Assembly: GCF_003573695.1 (NCBI RefSeq)
Contig: NC_039359.1
Span: 156,666,210 to 156,730,209 of the forward strand
Direction: 5' to 3'
Source: Papaver somniferum
Taxonomy: Eukaryota > Streptophyta > Magnoliopsida > Ranunculales > Papaveraceae
Length of the DNA stretch: 64,000 bases
The stretch's first letter is position 1, and the number at the start of each line of letters is the position of its first letter. Below are positions 1 to 11,480 of this stretch, piece after piece. The position numbers were made by a program, and so were the translations under genes. Below the pieces are notes generated by a model. That model saw nothing but the letters and a program-made list of their open reading frames with translations, did not search any database and was not told the DNA's origin.

Positions 1-245
1 ATCTTTGAGTAATTCTTCTCGGCAGTATTAAAAGTTTTTCTAATGTAATAAATGGGTTTCTCTACTCCTGCGTCTATTCGCAATAACACAACACTTAATG
101 CATGCGACGTCGTCGCAAGATAGATCAATAATTCTTCTCCGGATTCTTCTTTTTGTAAAATAGTTGTATTCATAAGATGTTCTTTGATCCCTTGAAAAGA
201 TTTTTCGCATTCATCAGTCCATTTGAATTTCGCACCCTTCTTGAG
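1..245 (-). pseudogene. gypsy RNase H domain start, partial
   Basis: The minus-strand translation contains FKWTDECEKSFQGIKEHL followed by an LIYLATTSHALSVVL-like stretch and KPIYYIRKTFNTAEKNYSK. These match the connection/RNase H start of plant Ty3/gypsy polymerases (W-x-D-ECE-x-F, L-x-Y-x-A, PIYY-x-S/R-K-x-x-x-x-AE-x-NY). The remainder lies outside the window. It belongs to the same broken polyprotein as the adjoining RT segments. Confidence 0.75.
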
Positions 246-278
246 TATGTAAAAAAAATATTTGCATTTGTCTGATGA

Positions 279-765
279 TCACGAAATGAATCTCCCCAGC
301 GAAGATAGAAGCCCATTCAACTTCTGTACATCTTTTATTGTTGCTGGTGTTGGCATGTCACGAACTGCTTGCACTTTTTCTAGATCAACATGTATTCCTT
401 CATTTGATACAATGCATCCTAAAAATTTTCCCGATGCGACTCCAATAATACAATTCTTGGATTTTTTCAAAAATCTCCCTCAGGTCTTGTACATGGTCTT
501 TGGCTTCTTTACTCTTTACTAACATGTCGTCCACGTATACTTCTAATGTTTTGTGTATCCATTTTGCGAACACCTTCTCTACCATTCTTTGATATGTCGC
601 TCCCGCATTTCGCAAACCAAATGGCATTTTCGTGTAACAATATAAACCTCTAGGGGCGAAGAAATCAATATGTTCTTGATCTTCTTCAGCGAGAGGGGTT
701 TGGTTATACCCTTTGTACCCATCTAAAGACGATACCCTATCATTTACCGTTGCGGATTCCACCAT
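279..765 (-). pseudogene. gypsy reverse transcriptase palm and thumb, frameshifted
   Basis: Two minus-strand frames overlap. Bases 400-765 carry the finger/palm motifs (SLDGYKGYNQ, FFAPRGLYCYTKMPFGLRNAGATYQRMV) and the catalytic YVDD box. Bases 279-470, in another frame, carry the thumb motif KFLGCIVSNEGIHVDLEKVQA. The switch from one frame to the other around 440-480 is a frameshift, so no functional enzyme can be read through. The catalytic aspartates themselves are still present. Confidence 0.9.
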
Positions 766-877
766 TTGAGGAATATCTGGTAACAGAAAACTATCTTTAG
801 GAAAAGCTTTGTTTCAATCAGTGAAATCTATCAAATCCTTATTCCTTTGTTTTTCTTTGGGACAATGACCATATTCG

Positions 878-1492
878 CTATCCATTCTGGTATTTAGCTT
901 CTCTTATGATTCCTGCATCAAGCATTTTTTGTAGTTGTTCTTCTATTTGGGAATGGTAAGCTGTTGCGATTTTTCTTATTCTTTGTTTAAATGGTCTCAT
1001 ATTATTGTTAATCTCCAACTTGTGACATGAAATTGATGGATCTATTCCCGGTGTCTCATCCATGCTCCCTGCGAAAACGTCTTTATATTCTCTCAAAAGG
1101 TTAACAGTTCTTTCTTCTTCTTCTACATCCATCTTGGTTCCAATTCTTAATACTAGAGGTTCTTCCATAGTCCCAACATTTACTTCTTTTGTTGGTTCTG
1201 CAGCAGTGTAACTGGACTTGGATTCTCCAATTGGTGTTGGTTCTTTTATTGTTTTCACAGGTCCTTCTCCTTCTTCCGAAATTTCGTTGGGTATTCCCCT
1301 GGATTTTTTTGCCCTTATCATGTATACTCTAAATTCTTCTTCTTTCTTTGCCAACTTTCTGCGAATTTTTTTCCTTTTTGCTTGTCCTTCATAATGCTTT
1401 ACTTCAATTTGACGACATAATTTCGCATTTTCAACATCTCCTCTGATTTCACCTATTCCATTTGGTGTGGGGAATTTAATACATTGATGCAA
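878..1492 (-). pseudogene. gypsy protease-RT linker and RT N-terminus
   Basis: The 204-codon minus frame is mostly charged linker. It ends with the classic plant gypsy RT entry: GIDPSISCHKLEINNNMRPF, then QIEEQLQKMLDAGIIREAKY. A frameshift at about 878 moves the next RT motif (ANMVIVPKKNKG) to another frame, followed by an in-frame stop near 850. The segment sits between the retropepsin at 1524-1910 and the YVDD-bearing part, as expected. Confidence 0.85.
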
Positions 1493-1523
1493 CGTTGATA
1501 CTACATATTTTTATCACATGTAT

Positions 1524-1910
1524 CTATGGTCTTCCTAGCAACATATTATATGGCGATTCCATATCCACCACGCATAGTGTTACGTGTGTTTTGATCGCTC
1601 CAAGTGGAATTCGTACCACTATTTCTCCTTTAGGTTTTGTTGTGGATTTTCCAAAGCCATGAACAAAATATGTTGAACTGGACATTTCTTCATCTTTAAA
1701 TCCCATTCCCATGAATGCATGATAAAATATTATATCCACTGAACTTCTTGTATCGATTAAAGTTCCGTTCAATATCCATTCTCTCGTGGATTTTGTTGTT
1801 GTCTCCTTCTCTTTTCGCGTAATAGGCACTGTAATAACCAATGGAGATGTGTGGTTCAAATTTCTTTTGGTATTTCTGCCGCAATGAATGTAATTTTTTG
1901 CTTTTCCCAA
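1524..1910 (-). pseudogene. retropepsin-like aspartic protease of gypsy element
   Basis: The minus frame reads PLVITVPI, then LIDTRSSVDIIFYHAFMGMGF, and ends near VVDMESPYNMLLGRP. The D-T-x-S-S box and the terminal YN-x-LLGRP motif are typical of plant Ty3/gypsy proteases. The glycine usual after D-T is arginine here (DTRSS), which probably impairs activity. Length fits a complete protease domain. Confidence 0.88.
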
Positions 1911-2068
1911 TCTTTCAATGGTGATGTCTTTTCTACCGCCATAACCTTCCTTCCTTCAAAATTTCGTTTATGTATTCTTCCTTTGATGTTTACATGGAAT
2001 TCATTAACCATTGTTTTTGTTATCATATTACACTCAAATCTTTTGTCATCTTCATTGACTCTAATCAT
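1856..2068 (-). pseudogene. gag-protease junction remnant
   Basis: A 70-codon minus frame ends in DWEKQKITFIAAEIPKE, which resembles the conserved ITF segment just upstream of the protease in Tat-like gypsy elements. It overlaps the start of the protease frame. No capsid domain or zinc knuckle is visible before the primer site at 2154, so gag was deleted or never present in this copy. Confidence 0.5.
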
Positions 2069-2153
2069 TTTTCTTTTAACTGGTTCACTGATTTATTTAA
2101 TCACTTTCTTGATTTAAAAAATCTCAACAACAATCTTCAACTTTCGATCTTCA

Positions 2154-2173
2154 GCTCCCTGTTTCTAGCGCCA
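2154..2173 (-). promoter_or_regulatory. primer-binding site
   Basis: Read on the minus strand, TGGCGCTAGAAACAGGGAGC follows the LTR end after a 3-base spacer. It has the TGG start of a tRNA 3' CCA complement. The exact tRNA was not determined. Confidence 0.7.
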
Positions 2174-2176
2174 TTA

Positions 2177-2643
2177 TGTAGTTGCAAGAAATCCTACACT
2201 ACACCCCTCATATGATTTCATTAACACTCAACTCATTTTTAGATTAACAATCTTAATATTATTGATGAATCTTTGAACAATCTTACAAGAAAAGATAAAG
2301 AAATCAAGAATAACCACTGCTCTAGATTTTCTCTTTCCTATTTACTTGTTTCTTACTCACAAAGATCTCTCTCTCCTTTACAACTGAACGATTATTTATA
2401 GGGAAATACACAGTGGATGACAGCTAATCTGTCCTTTATTTTCGGATATGACTTGCGACATTCTCGCAACCTTACAAATGTTAATTTCGCAAACTCTCTA
2501 ATTTTCGCAGGGCCATCACATCTTTCTCATGATTTTAGCCGCGTCTTTGATTATATCGTTTCTGAAATTGTTCTGCGATGCTGTTGTGTTGTGTTGTTGA
2601 TAATTTCGCTGAGACATTATTGCTGCGAGATTATGATCCTACA
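2177..2643 (-). repeat. 5' LTR of the gypsy element (467 bp)
   Basis: It is bounded by TGTAG...CTACA, a perfect 5-base terminal inversion. A minus-strand TATA box (TATAAATAAT) lies at 2391-2400. The primer site follows directly. The termini (TGTAGGATC start, GCAACTACA end on the coding strand) match the solo LTR at 31289-31779, so both belong to one family. Confidence 0.85.
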
Positions 2644-4602
2644 AGACCAAGCAACTAAACCTATAGTTCACCTAGTTCTGTATGTATCCCTACGCCTCCA
2701 ACTTGCAATAAGTCACACACTTGGAACAATTCCTTTGGTTCGTATTCCAAACAGTAAAGGAACAACAAATCTGTTCGGTAACAACTCATTTTCAAACAAA
2801 TGATATGAGTTTGACAAAAGGCTATTCCGTTTGTCCCAATAAACTCCTTTGTCAAGTTCTTAGATCTATCTATTTAACAACTACCAAAGTAATTGTCTAT
2901 ATTTTGCAATCAATACTCTTAGTCACAAACACAATATCTTGATGACGATCTACTCAACTAATCAATCAAGATTATTACAAAGATAAACCGATTATAGTTG
3001 GATCCCCAGCCGATCAAGTTTTGTGCACACCAAAGATTATGAACTCAAATAAGAAATCTTCTTGTCTTTAAATCTTCTTAGATCTTCAATAAACACCTAC
3101 ATACAATCAACTTGAATCTCTTGTAATCAATCACACACAGAACGAATTATGTTAACAATGGATTATCACAAGACGTATTTAGATATACAAACAGTCTAAA
3201 GATCCCCGTCGAAACTTTGATCTAGTTTGAGTGAATCTTATATCAAAAGAGAAGATTCTCAAGCATAAACAAACTAGGTGCAATCAAAGTTCAACCACCG
3301 TCAGTCAATCAAATCAATCGAAAACTAATAATAAACTTCAATTATCTAGGTTCCCACCAACGGTACTCGTAGAGCTTCCCAATCCCAAAGAAGTCTTTAA
3401 AACGAGCGGTCGTAAGAGATTTCACCTAAGTAGGGTACTTTCCTCTCCGAATAGACGGCTCCACCAGTAACAACACAACTAGGTAGTTTTGCTGGCTTTG
3501 AGGATTACTTTGGTTGAAATGCAAACTTCAATATTTATAGACCAAGGAAGTTTGGACACCAAGGAATTTCCAAAACCGAAAATGTTCTCAAGATATGCAA
3601 TATATTTCCAAATTTGGTTCTCATAATTCCTGGAAATGCTCTGTCCAAATATTGACCGAAATCTCAGTAGAAAATCTCCAATTAGTAAATGCACATTACC
3701 AATTTTTATTTTCTAAAGATATTCATTTTAATTGCTGGAAATTAAAAGCATATAAAACTAAAAACCTTAATTAAAATATTCTCAATTTATTTCGATCCGG
3801 GATTCTCCTTTAGTTATTAAGGAATATCTTTGAACAATAAAGGTTAAGAATTACTGCACATGTTCAAAGTATATCGACATCTTTACTTTGTAAATCTTTT
3901 TTCATATTTACAATCTTGGAACTTATTTGATACACAAACGAGTTTATAATTGGTTCATCTAATTTCCAAAAACTATGTGATTGATCAAAAACATTCAATC
4001 ACCATTCATGGGTTTAATGGTTCTACCAAAACAAGTTTCGGTTCTACCTACAAGTGGCTACTAGGATCGGTCACATTAGTTTCCAACAACATTGTTAACT
4101 AAGTACCAGGATCGACTACCACTTATTTATGGTATTTACTTGTGATCGGTTGCACAAGTTATAGGATCAGCCACACCAATTAATAAAACTTGTTAACCTA
4201 CTACAAGGATCGATTACACATCCTGTGATTAGTCCCAACCAAGTTCTAGGATCGGTTACCCAATGACTAGGAATGGTCACACCAATTACAAATATCGATC
4301 ATTCCATCTCAGGTGATTACTTAGGATCGGTTTCACTAATAACAAAAGTCAGGCATTGTGAATAATTTTACCAAGATACATAACACAAGTTATGAGCGGT
4401 TATACTAAACACACATATTGGTAATCCAAATATTTGCAATGAATAACAATACCAATAAGCCTAGCGATTTCCCGATTCATAAAACAAGTTTATGAATTGT
4501 ACTTCACTTAAACGAATATAAAACAATTCCTAGGACGAAATATTCACACTTACCCATACGTATAATCACAATAGCATTCATACAATTATGTCGATGTCTT
4601 AT
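2644..4602. other. LTR-like repeat, unassigned
   Basis: No coding region is supported. A minus-strand TATA-like sequence (TCTATAAATATTG) lies at 3529-3541. A cluster of AGGATCGGT-type motifs lies at 4072-4335. The texture resembles a long minus-strand LTR, but I cannot find both ends or a primer site. It is bordered on the right by the LTR of the PMD-bearing element. Confidence 0.4.
4072..4335. repeat. degenerate AGGATCGGT repeat cluster
   Basis: Variants of ctAGGATCGGTcac recur about every 30 to 45 bases, roughly eight times (AGGATCGGTCAC, AGGATCGACTAC, TGATCGGTTGCAC, AGGATCGGTTAC and others). This is a short imperfect tandem-like array within the unassigned repeat. Confidence 0.65.
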
Positions 4603-5439
4603 TGTTTGAGGGTGAAAACGATTTCTGCTGATTTCGGTAATTTCGGGTGTGTGGGTGAGAAACGAGTTTAAACCCTGAACAATGTACTACAATGGAGTAC
4701 TTTAGATTCGAGAGATCAATCTGTACAAATTCGGCCTAAACCAAGAAATGGTCATTCCATACTTGTTTCGGTCACAAAGTGAAGGAAAATGGGTTGGTTT
4801 TGGGGAGGGAAGCGAAGAAAGTGTTGAGACCAGGTTGATTATGAAAGAGTAGTTGTTTTCTACGACTTGTATCAGAAAGTGGGAAGCTAACATATGGAAA
4901 GATAGCAAATTTTTTCTAAGTGTTGTATGCTCCTGACCTGAACTTGTTGTTCGGTGGAAATAGGTAAGACCTATTTATACAAGTCGAAGTAAAAAGTATT
5001 CTGGTCTCATTAAGAAATGATAAATGGGTGAGTAAATGGGAGGAGGTGATGACCGGTCACGCTTGGAAGGAATTTATGTTCCATGAAAGAAAGCGTTTCA
5101 CCATTACCTCCCATGTTTTACTAACTGCCGGATTCTTATTACACTTTCTTATAACGGGCGTAGTGTACGCTGCACGCTGTAAACCGCCAAATAAATACCC
5201 AAAGAGAATCCCCCAGTTTGTGACATGTGTTTGATGTCTCGAGTGTTTTCGTGGAAAACATGCAACATGTTGCTGTTGTTCGGCAAGTTGAGATTGAACT
5301 AGCCAGCTCGGTGGCGACCTTCGACGGTCGAGATTTTGAATCTAGAGAAGAAGGGTAGCTGTCGATTATCGCAACCCTTTGCTTGGTAGCCCGTGACATG
5401 AAAGTATGATCAGTTTAACTTTAATATGATCTGGTTTAG

Positions 5440-6660
5440 GCGCGGACAAAAGTTAGGGTTTTGGCTTTGCTAGGCGCGACCAAGCTGGGGCCAAAGTTCG
5501 CCATGCGTTGACTGGTAGCCTTGGACGGCTAAGATTTGCATTTAAGGTAGAACGGGGGACGTTTATTGTCTCACGCCTTCGTTTTGGTAGTCGCATAGGG
5601 AAGGACATCATGGTGCGGCAAGGTGATTGGCTTGTCATGGTGGGGCCAAGGGTTTGGCATGCCATTGGCGCATGGTGCGGCTAGCATGGTTAGGGCGCGA
5701 CATGCCTTGGCGCGGTTTGGGCGTGGCAAAACTAGGTTTTTGGGGCCAAAGGTTCCCGTGCGTTGTTTGGCAACCTTGGACGGCTAAGATTTGCATCTAA
5801 GATAGAAGAGGGACCGTTGATTGTCGCACGCCTTCGTTTTGGTAGCTGCATAAGGAAGGCCAACATGGTGCGGCGAGGTGAATGGCGCGGACGGTCTTGG
5901 CATGTGGCGCGGGTGGCTTGGCATGGCGGGTCCAAGGCCATGGCGTGGTCATTTGGTGTTGCGGGGCCAACGCAAGATGGCGTGGATGACTTGGCATGGC
6001 GGGGCCAAAGCCATGGCGCGGTTGTTGGGCCAAGGCAAGGTGGCGCGGATGGATTGGCATGGTGGGGCCAAGGCCATGGAGCGTACGTTTGGGCACGATG
6101 GGGCCAAGTGTTTGGGCGTGACCAAACTATGAGCGTTGTTGCGAGGTAAGCATAAGATGGTGACAGGATAAGACGAAGATCGAAACAATAATGTAACGAT
6201 AAGATGGTCAGGAAAGTCCGACTAACATTTTTCGAGAGATAAAGAGAGTTTGTGCTTCCCGTGTTAGCGGCCTTACATAAATCGATGGTGGTACAAACCG
6301 TGAAGTGGTGAGATGAAAATTTTCATCTTAGTCTCGCCGTGTAGCACTTTGGATAGGTTAGGGAACATCATGACGCTGGCTCGGCGAGTTGTTGGTGTTG
6401 GTGTGGCTCGGAAGGGGGCCGCAGGCATTGTGCTGGCCTGGACTCGGTACGGCATGAGTGCGAGAATGGGCATGGTCGATGGCTAGGTGTGACAAGGCGT
6501 GACGCGTACGACCTGGCGTGGTAAGGCATGGCGCGGACTTGGCGAGGCAAGCATGGCGGACGGATTTGGCGAGGCAAGCATAGCGGACATCTTGGCGTGG
6601 TAGGGCCAAGGCAATGATGCGGGCGAGGCAAGCATGGCGGACGGTCTTGGCGTGGTGATT
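5440..6660. repeat. GC-rich minisatellite in LTR U3
   Basis: Repeated degenerate units built on GGCATGGCGGGGCCAAGG and CCATGGCGCGG. Local GC content is far above the AT-rich surroundings. Long open frames here on both strands arise from the repeat and are not genes. The same array lies in the other LTR at 26040-26700. Confidence 0.85.
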
Positions 6661-6744
6661 TTTCTTCCCGGGCCCGGTTTCTTCTTTTCCTTACTTGACT
6701 CTAATAGGAAGTCATTTCCTTATTCAAACTCCCAAATATCACGC

Positions 6745-6754
6745 TTATAAAAGG
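6745..6754 (+). promoter_or_regulatory. TATA box for the antisense PMD gene
   Basis: TTATAAAAGG lies about 670 bases upstream of the PMD start codon on the same strand and opposite to LTR transcription. It is followed by a GC patch and a pyrimidine tract suited to a transcription start near 6780. The region 6795-7376 then looks like a 5' leader with at least one intron, ending in a CATTGTAG acceptor at about 7376. Confidence 0.5.
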
Positions 6755-7418
6755 GGGGAGGCCTCTCCTTTTTTCACACCTTTTTTTTTTTTAATTTATT
6801 ATGGATGTGTGGTGATAGTAAAGCGGACGAGCGAATCCCAGGTATATCTTTCAGCACTTCCTCTTTAACTTGTTTTTCTTGTTTTCTTATGTTAGTGCAA
6901 ACCCTAGCTGTAGTCGTACCTTTTCATGAACTCGTAGAAATTTTGTCTTCCTGTATCGGTATGAATCCTAGCTGTAGGTATGCTTTGCACGAAGTTGTAG
7001 TAATATTTAGGTGTAGATACCTTAGTGATGTTGGCCGCCACAATTACCGCGCAGAGTAGGCATGCATGAGCTGGTAATTACCATTCTTTTCCGTGAAAAC
7101 TTAGCTTCTAGGGTTTCCTCCCTTTTCCTAGTGTTTTCGTGTGTATGGCACCCATGGTGGGGAGCGCTCCTCGGCCGGGCGCAAACTTCCCGTTGCAGGG
7201 TACGACCTTGGCATGAGGTGGGGATGCAGTGTCTGTCAGTCTACATTTCTTTTCCTACACGTATTATAACTTTTGAAACAAATCGGCTTGCGTCCAGGAT
7301 GGATCTTCTTTGTGATAAAACTATTTTCATGTACATTCCGTAATAACAATTTTTTCTTCGCATTGTTCCATTGTAGTTATCTTGAGGGTGGAAGTAGCTT
7401 GAGAAAATCTTCGTTAGG

Positions 7419-10088
7419 ATGTCACTTGAGAAGAGTTTTGTTGTACCGAAAGATGTTGGCAATTCCAAGCCAAATATGGATGATGAGTTCTTCACAACGT
7501 CCATCAGAATTAGGAAAAATCATCCCAAGTATGTGTCAGTTCTTCTGGCTGGTCCGGAAAGCGAAGGAGAGGCCCGGTCGGTTTGGCCAGGAGGTGTAAT
7601 AAGGTTTTGTCTTCAGAGGAAAGAGTATCATGCTTCTCCTATTGACTTTAAAATCTCTGTGAGTCCGTTGCGTACCTTTGAGAAATGGATGCGATTCATG
7701 ATGAGCCAGGAGTGTGTAAAAGCTAGTTTGACCAAGGCGCAGATTATTGATGTTGTCCCGGCTTCCGCAGTGCTTCAAATTAGGAAAGACATTCCGGGCT
7801 TGGTTGCTTTTATTTCCAGATGGTGTACAGACACTCACACGGCTATATGCGGATGGGGTGAAATGACTATCTTCTTAGAGAGCGTGGCCGTGTTGCTGAA
7901 CCTTCCAGTAATAGGAAACCTCGATGTTAAATTGTCTGCAGATGAAGAAGAAATGCACGTCGTCCTGGTTGCGAAATCAAAAGGGTTATTTCGGAAGGAA
8001 AACGATACGAGGTGCTTTTATGGATGGTGGGTGTCTCAGTGGTTTCCCGACGATTTGGAGCCGAATCAGAAGAACAACACGCTTCATGTCGCGACATTCT
8101 TGGCCCTCTGGTTATCCAAAGATGTTTTCGATGACGGCTCGGGTAAGAAGGATATAAGACTGGAACTTATCAAGTTTGCCATAAAATTGGCAAAAGGCGT
8201 CGTTCTCCCCATCGTCGGCTTGTTTCTTGGTTCTCTATACACACACTTGGATCAGCTGGTCATGGATATGTGCGCTTCCAATGGCTACATGAAAGTGGAT
8301 TCGTATATTCACGTTGCCTTCCTTCAAGCGTGGTTGTGGGATCACTTCGAAAGGTATGCTCCAAACCGTTGGTTGTACTTCCCGAGTCTTGGGGTGGTTC
8401 TAGGATACTGCGCTGGTCGAATAAGCGCCCAAGGGTTGGCTCGAACCTGGTCATATTCATTGACAACTCGTGCATGATCAATTTTCGTCCATGGGTTCCG
8501 GTGCATGCGTCCATAACTCAGATCAGTGATTTTGCTCCTGCTCCGAGCATGTATTTTTTTTATGATAAAGAGGATATGAGTGTTGGGGAGATGGTGTTCA
8601 TGTGAAGTTGCACGCCTGGTCATGTGTCGTCTTTCTTTCGAGGATCTTGCAAAGCAGTCTCTTACAATATCGATAGGGCGTCCCGGCATATGGGTTTTGA
8701 CCAAGGGGTCCCACTAGTTCGTCAGCCGGTTGTTCCAGAAGTCTTGTTGCCAACCGTTCTTGTTCCGGGTAAAAGTCTCCCTTTCCTTATTGCGGGATGA
8801 GTTTCTCGCTATCCATGGATTTGTGAATGATGTGGTATAAAATCGTCGCGGTAAGCCTTCTCCTGAGGTTTTAGCGGAGTACCCACTGCTGAGGGATCCT
8901 TCTTCGCCCGAGCGAAAATCCATTAGCCCGAATGCAGATAGTCCCCAAGTGAAGGAGTGAAGATCTAAAAGCCGTGCAGATGGTTCCCACCCATATTTGA
9001 CAGCCCTACCGACTTTCAGTTCGTCCAATATGCGGGTATGTATGATTTTCCTTTTGACTTTAGTTGGGCCGTGTATATCCTTGTTTCTTTTCTGAGCATA
9101 TGTCTTTGTATCTTGCCCAGGGTCTCAGCAGCGTGAACGCGTTTGCCAAGCTTTCAAGTGGTCAGAAAACGTCATTTCTCGAAACGGAGGGTGGTGATGC
9201 TGAGCCTATACATGGTGATGGGGAACCCAAGAAGGACGATAATTCAGAATCCATTGATGGCGAGAGAAGTCCTTCCGACAATGCTGAATCTTTCTCTGGT
9301 CAGTCTGAAAGAGAATCAGTAAGTCTCCCGCATATTTTTTCTTCTTCCTTCTCTTCCCTTTTTCTTTGGAAAATATATAACCCGTGATATCATAGGGGGG
9401 AAACGTTTCTGAAGATGACCCTGAGAGGGAGACTGGTGAAGATACAACTTCGTCTCCAACTGTGGCAGCCGCACTGGGCGATCTTGAAATGGATGTTGAT
9501 GAAAGCGTCGTTGCGATTCAGATAGGGGAATGTACTCCAGTGGCCGCAAGTGCAATTGTCATTAGGAATACCTTGTCGGTCGCTGATGAAGTCGCGGGCG
9601 CTATTTTCGATCCTCCATACCTGGTTCCTCATCGGGATCATGTGCTGATCGGAGGATTTAGCGTGCCATCCAAATATGCGGCGTTATACACTAAGATATG
9701 GGAAAACTATGGTCACATCGCCACGACCAAGCAAATTACTTGTCGGTACGCGTTGGTTAAACGTGTGGACGAAATTATGTCTTCGATTGACGACATGTGC
9801 AACGTGACTAGTCATATTATTTCTGAGGATGAAATCACAAGATGGAGGTTCCATCGTGACATGTGCATGAAGTTCGAGTTCAATTCTCCTTGGTTCGTTG
9901 AAGGTTTCTCTGAGGATGAAAAGTTGCTGGCCGAAACAGTCGAAGGTCCTTCTGCAGATATGGTGAAGAAGCAGGAAGCGGAAGTTGAGAAGCTGTCCAG
10001 GAAACTAAAGTTGAAGAGGGCGGCTCTTCAAAGCGAAAAGGAGGCTCTCGCCAAGAAGAGCAAGCCATTGTTGGAAAATTTTCCTTGA
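7419..10088 (+). pseudogene. plant mobile domain (PMD, MAIN-like) protein gene, spliced, frameshifted
   Basis: The first part (7419-8477) carries the PMD signature: a W-x-x-x-THT element, then WGEMTIFLESVAVLLNLPVIG at about residues 145-168, GWWVSQWF near residue 207 and WLWDHFERYAP near residue 310. The expected continuation (RILRWSNKRPR, NFRPWVPVHASI) is in another frame after about 8380, so a frameshift breaks the gene. Stops follow near 8605, and a YNIDRASRHMGFDQGVP remnant near 8670 matches the usual PMD end. Downstream exons are intact: intron 9036-9120 (GTATGT...CCCAG), exon 9121-9318, intron 9319-9395 (GTAAGT...ATAG) and exon 9396-10088. Both introns keep phase 0. The last exon ends in a charged coiled-coil region. 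PMD proteins (Arabidopsis MAIN/MAIL1 and transposon relatives) act in silencing or genome stability; function here is unknown. Confidence 0.8.
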
Positions 10089-10707
10089 ACATATTTCTGT
10101 CTTTCGAACTTCTTATTCTAGGTTTTTATTTGAAAGGAGAATGAAACGCCTAGTTTATGGTTTTGATTTTTCTGGATTTTTGGGTTAATAGACAAATGTT
10201 ACCTTTATGGTTTTTGGATTATTCTTTTGGGAATGAATTGTTTTGGTTTGATCGCAAGCGACGCAAACATCCCAGGAGAACCACGGAACCGTGTGTTGGT
10301 AGATGACATGGGATGAAATATAACATGACTATCGGTTTTATTATTCCCGTGAAAACTTGAAATAGAAAACCATGTATTTTGTCTAGGTAAGACTTACTCG
10401 GTTATTCAGATATTTTTGGTGAAAAGGAATCTTCCGGGCGTAAGACCAAGTTTTGTGGGAAACATTGCCATGACTGTGAAAGGTCCCCAGTCATTCTTTG
10501 TCGTGCCGCCGATCCCTGGGAAGATCGTTCGCTTCTAACCCCTCAGAAGTCCCCAGTCGTCCTTTGCTGTGTAACGACTGGTAACCGAACCGCCTGGTAG
10601 CTGAGTCGTCGTTTCACGAGCGAATCATTTGATTCTACTATCCTGACGTCTGGGTCGAGGTATGAGATCGAGGACTGAAAATTGAAATTGTAACCTAAAG
10701 ATCAATA
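10089..10707. other. internal leader of PMD-bearing element and gene 3' flank
   Basis: This lies between the PMD stop codon and the primer site, so it is both the 3' flank of the antisense gene and the 5' leader of the minus-strand element. A short near-repeat (CCCCAGTCATTCTTTG and CCCCAGTCGTCCTTTG) appears at about 10485 and 10550. No ORF is supported. Confidence 0.5.
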
Positions 10708-10724
10708 TCCCACTGTGGTCGCCA
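10708..10724 (-). promoter_or_regulatory. primer-binding site of PMD-bearing element
   Basis: On the minus strand, TGGCGACCACAGTGGGA begins two bases after the LTR end (...CAAACA). This fixes the element's orientation as opposite to the PMD gene. The tRNA species was not identified. Confidence 0.75.
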
Positions 10725-10726
10725 AT

Positions 10727-11480
10727 TGTTTGAGGGTGAAAACGATTTCTGCTGATTTCAGTAATTTCGGGCATGTGGGTGAGAAACGAGTTTAAACCCT
10801 AAACAATGTACTGCAAGGGAGTACTTTAGATTCAAGAGATCAATCTGTACAAATCCGTCCTAAACCAAGAATGTTCATTCCAGACTTGATTCGGTCACAA
10901 AGTGAAGGAGAATGGGTTGGTTTTGGGGAGGGAAGCGAAGAAAGTGTTGATACCAGGTTGATTCTGTAAGAGTAGTTGTTTTCTACGACTTGTATCCGAA
11001 AGTGGGAAGCTAACAGATGGAAAGCTAGCAAATGTTTTCTGAATGTTGTATGCTCCTGAGCTGAACTTGTTGTTCGGTGGAAATATGTAAGACCTATTTA
11101 TACAAGTCGAAGTGAAACGTACTATATTCTCATTAAGAAATGATAAATGGGTGAGTAAATGGGAGGAGGTGATGACAGGTCACGCTTGGAAGGAATTGAT
11201 ATTCGATAAAAGAAAGTTTTTCACCATTACCTCCCATGTTTACTAACCGCCGCATTCTTATTAAACTTTCTTATAACGGGCGTAGTGTACGCCACACGCT
11301 GTAAACCGCCAAACCAATACCCAGAGAGAATCCCCCAGTTTGTGACATGTGTTTGATGTCTCGAGTGTTTTCGTGGAAAACATACATCATGTTTTTGTTG
11401 TTCGGAAAGTTGAGCTTGAACTAGCCGGCTCAGTGGCGACCTTCGTCGGTCGAGATTTTGAATCTAGAGAAGAAGGGTAG
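10727..11480 (-). repeat. 5' LTR of PMD-bearing element, left piece
   Basis: Near-identical to 4603-5355. It contains the minus-strand TATA box at 11093-11102. It breaks exactly at GGTAG (11476-11480), where OF-1 inserted; the uninterrupted sequence is seen at about 5350-5375 in the other LTR. Confidence 0.9.

Larger units (their letters stand above)
1..2643 (-). mobile_element. Ty3/gypsy retrotransposon, 5' half, decayed
   Basis: On the minus strand, from right to left, this shows a 5' LTR (2177-2643), a primer-binding site, a short gag/protease junction, a retropepsin, reverse transcriptase and the start of RNase H. The window edge cuts the element. Domain order protease-RT-RNase H is that of Ty3/gypsy. 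Frameshifts and stops separate the domains. Only about 240 bases lie between the primer site and the protease frame, so nearly all of gag is missing. Sequence style is nearest to Tat-type plant elements (inference). Confidence 0.9.
4603..6800 (-). repeat. 3' LTR of PMD-bearing element (right end approximate)
   Basis: Alignable with 10727-11480 plus 25934-26700: the same TGTTTGAGGG terminus, the same TATA box and the same GC-rich minisatellite. Past about 6125 the two copies differ. This copy continues with 'GGCGAGGCAAGCATGGCGGA'-style repeats and a pyrimidine-rich tract (6760-6795) that could mark the minus-strand polypurine tract. The exact right boundary is inference. Confidence 0.65.
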
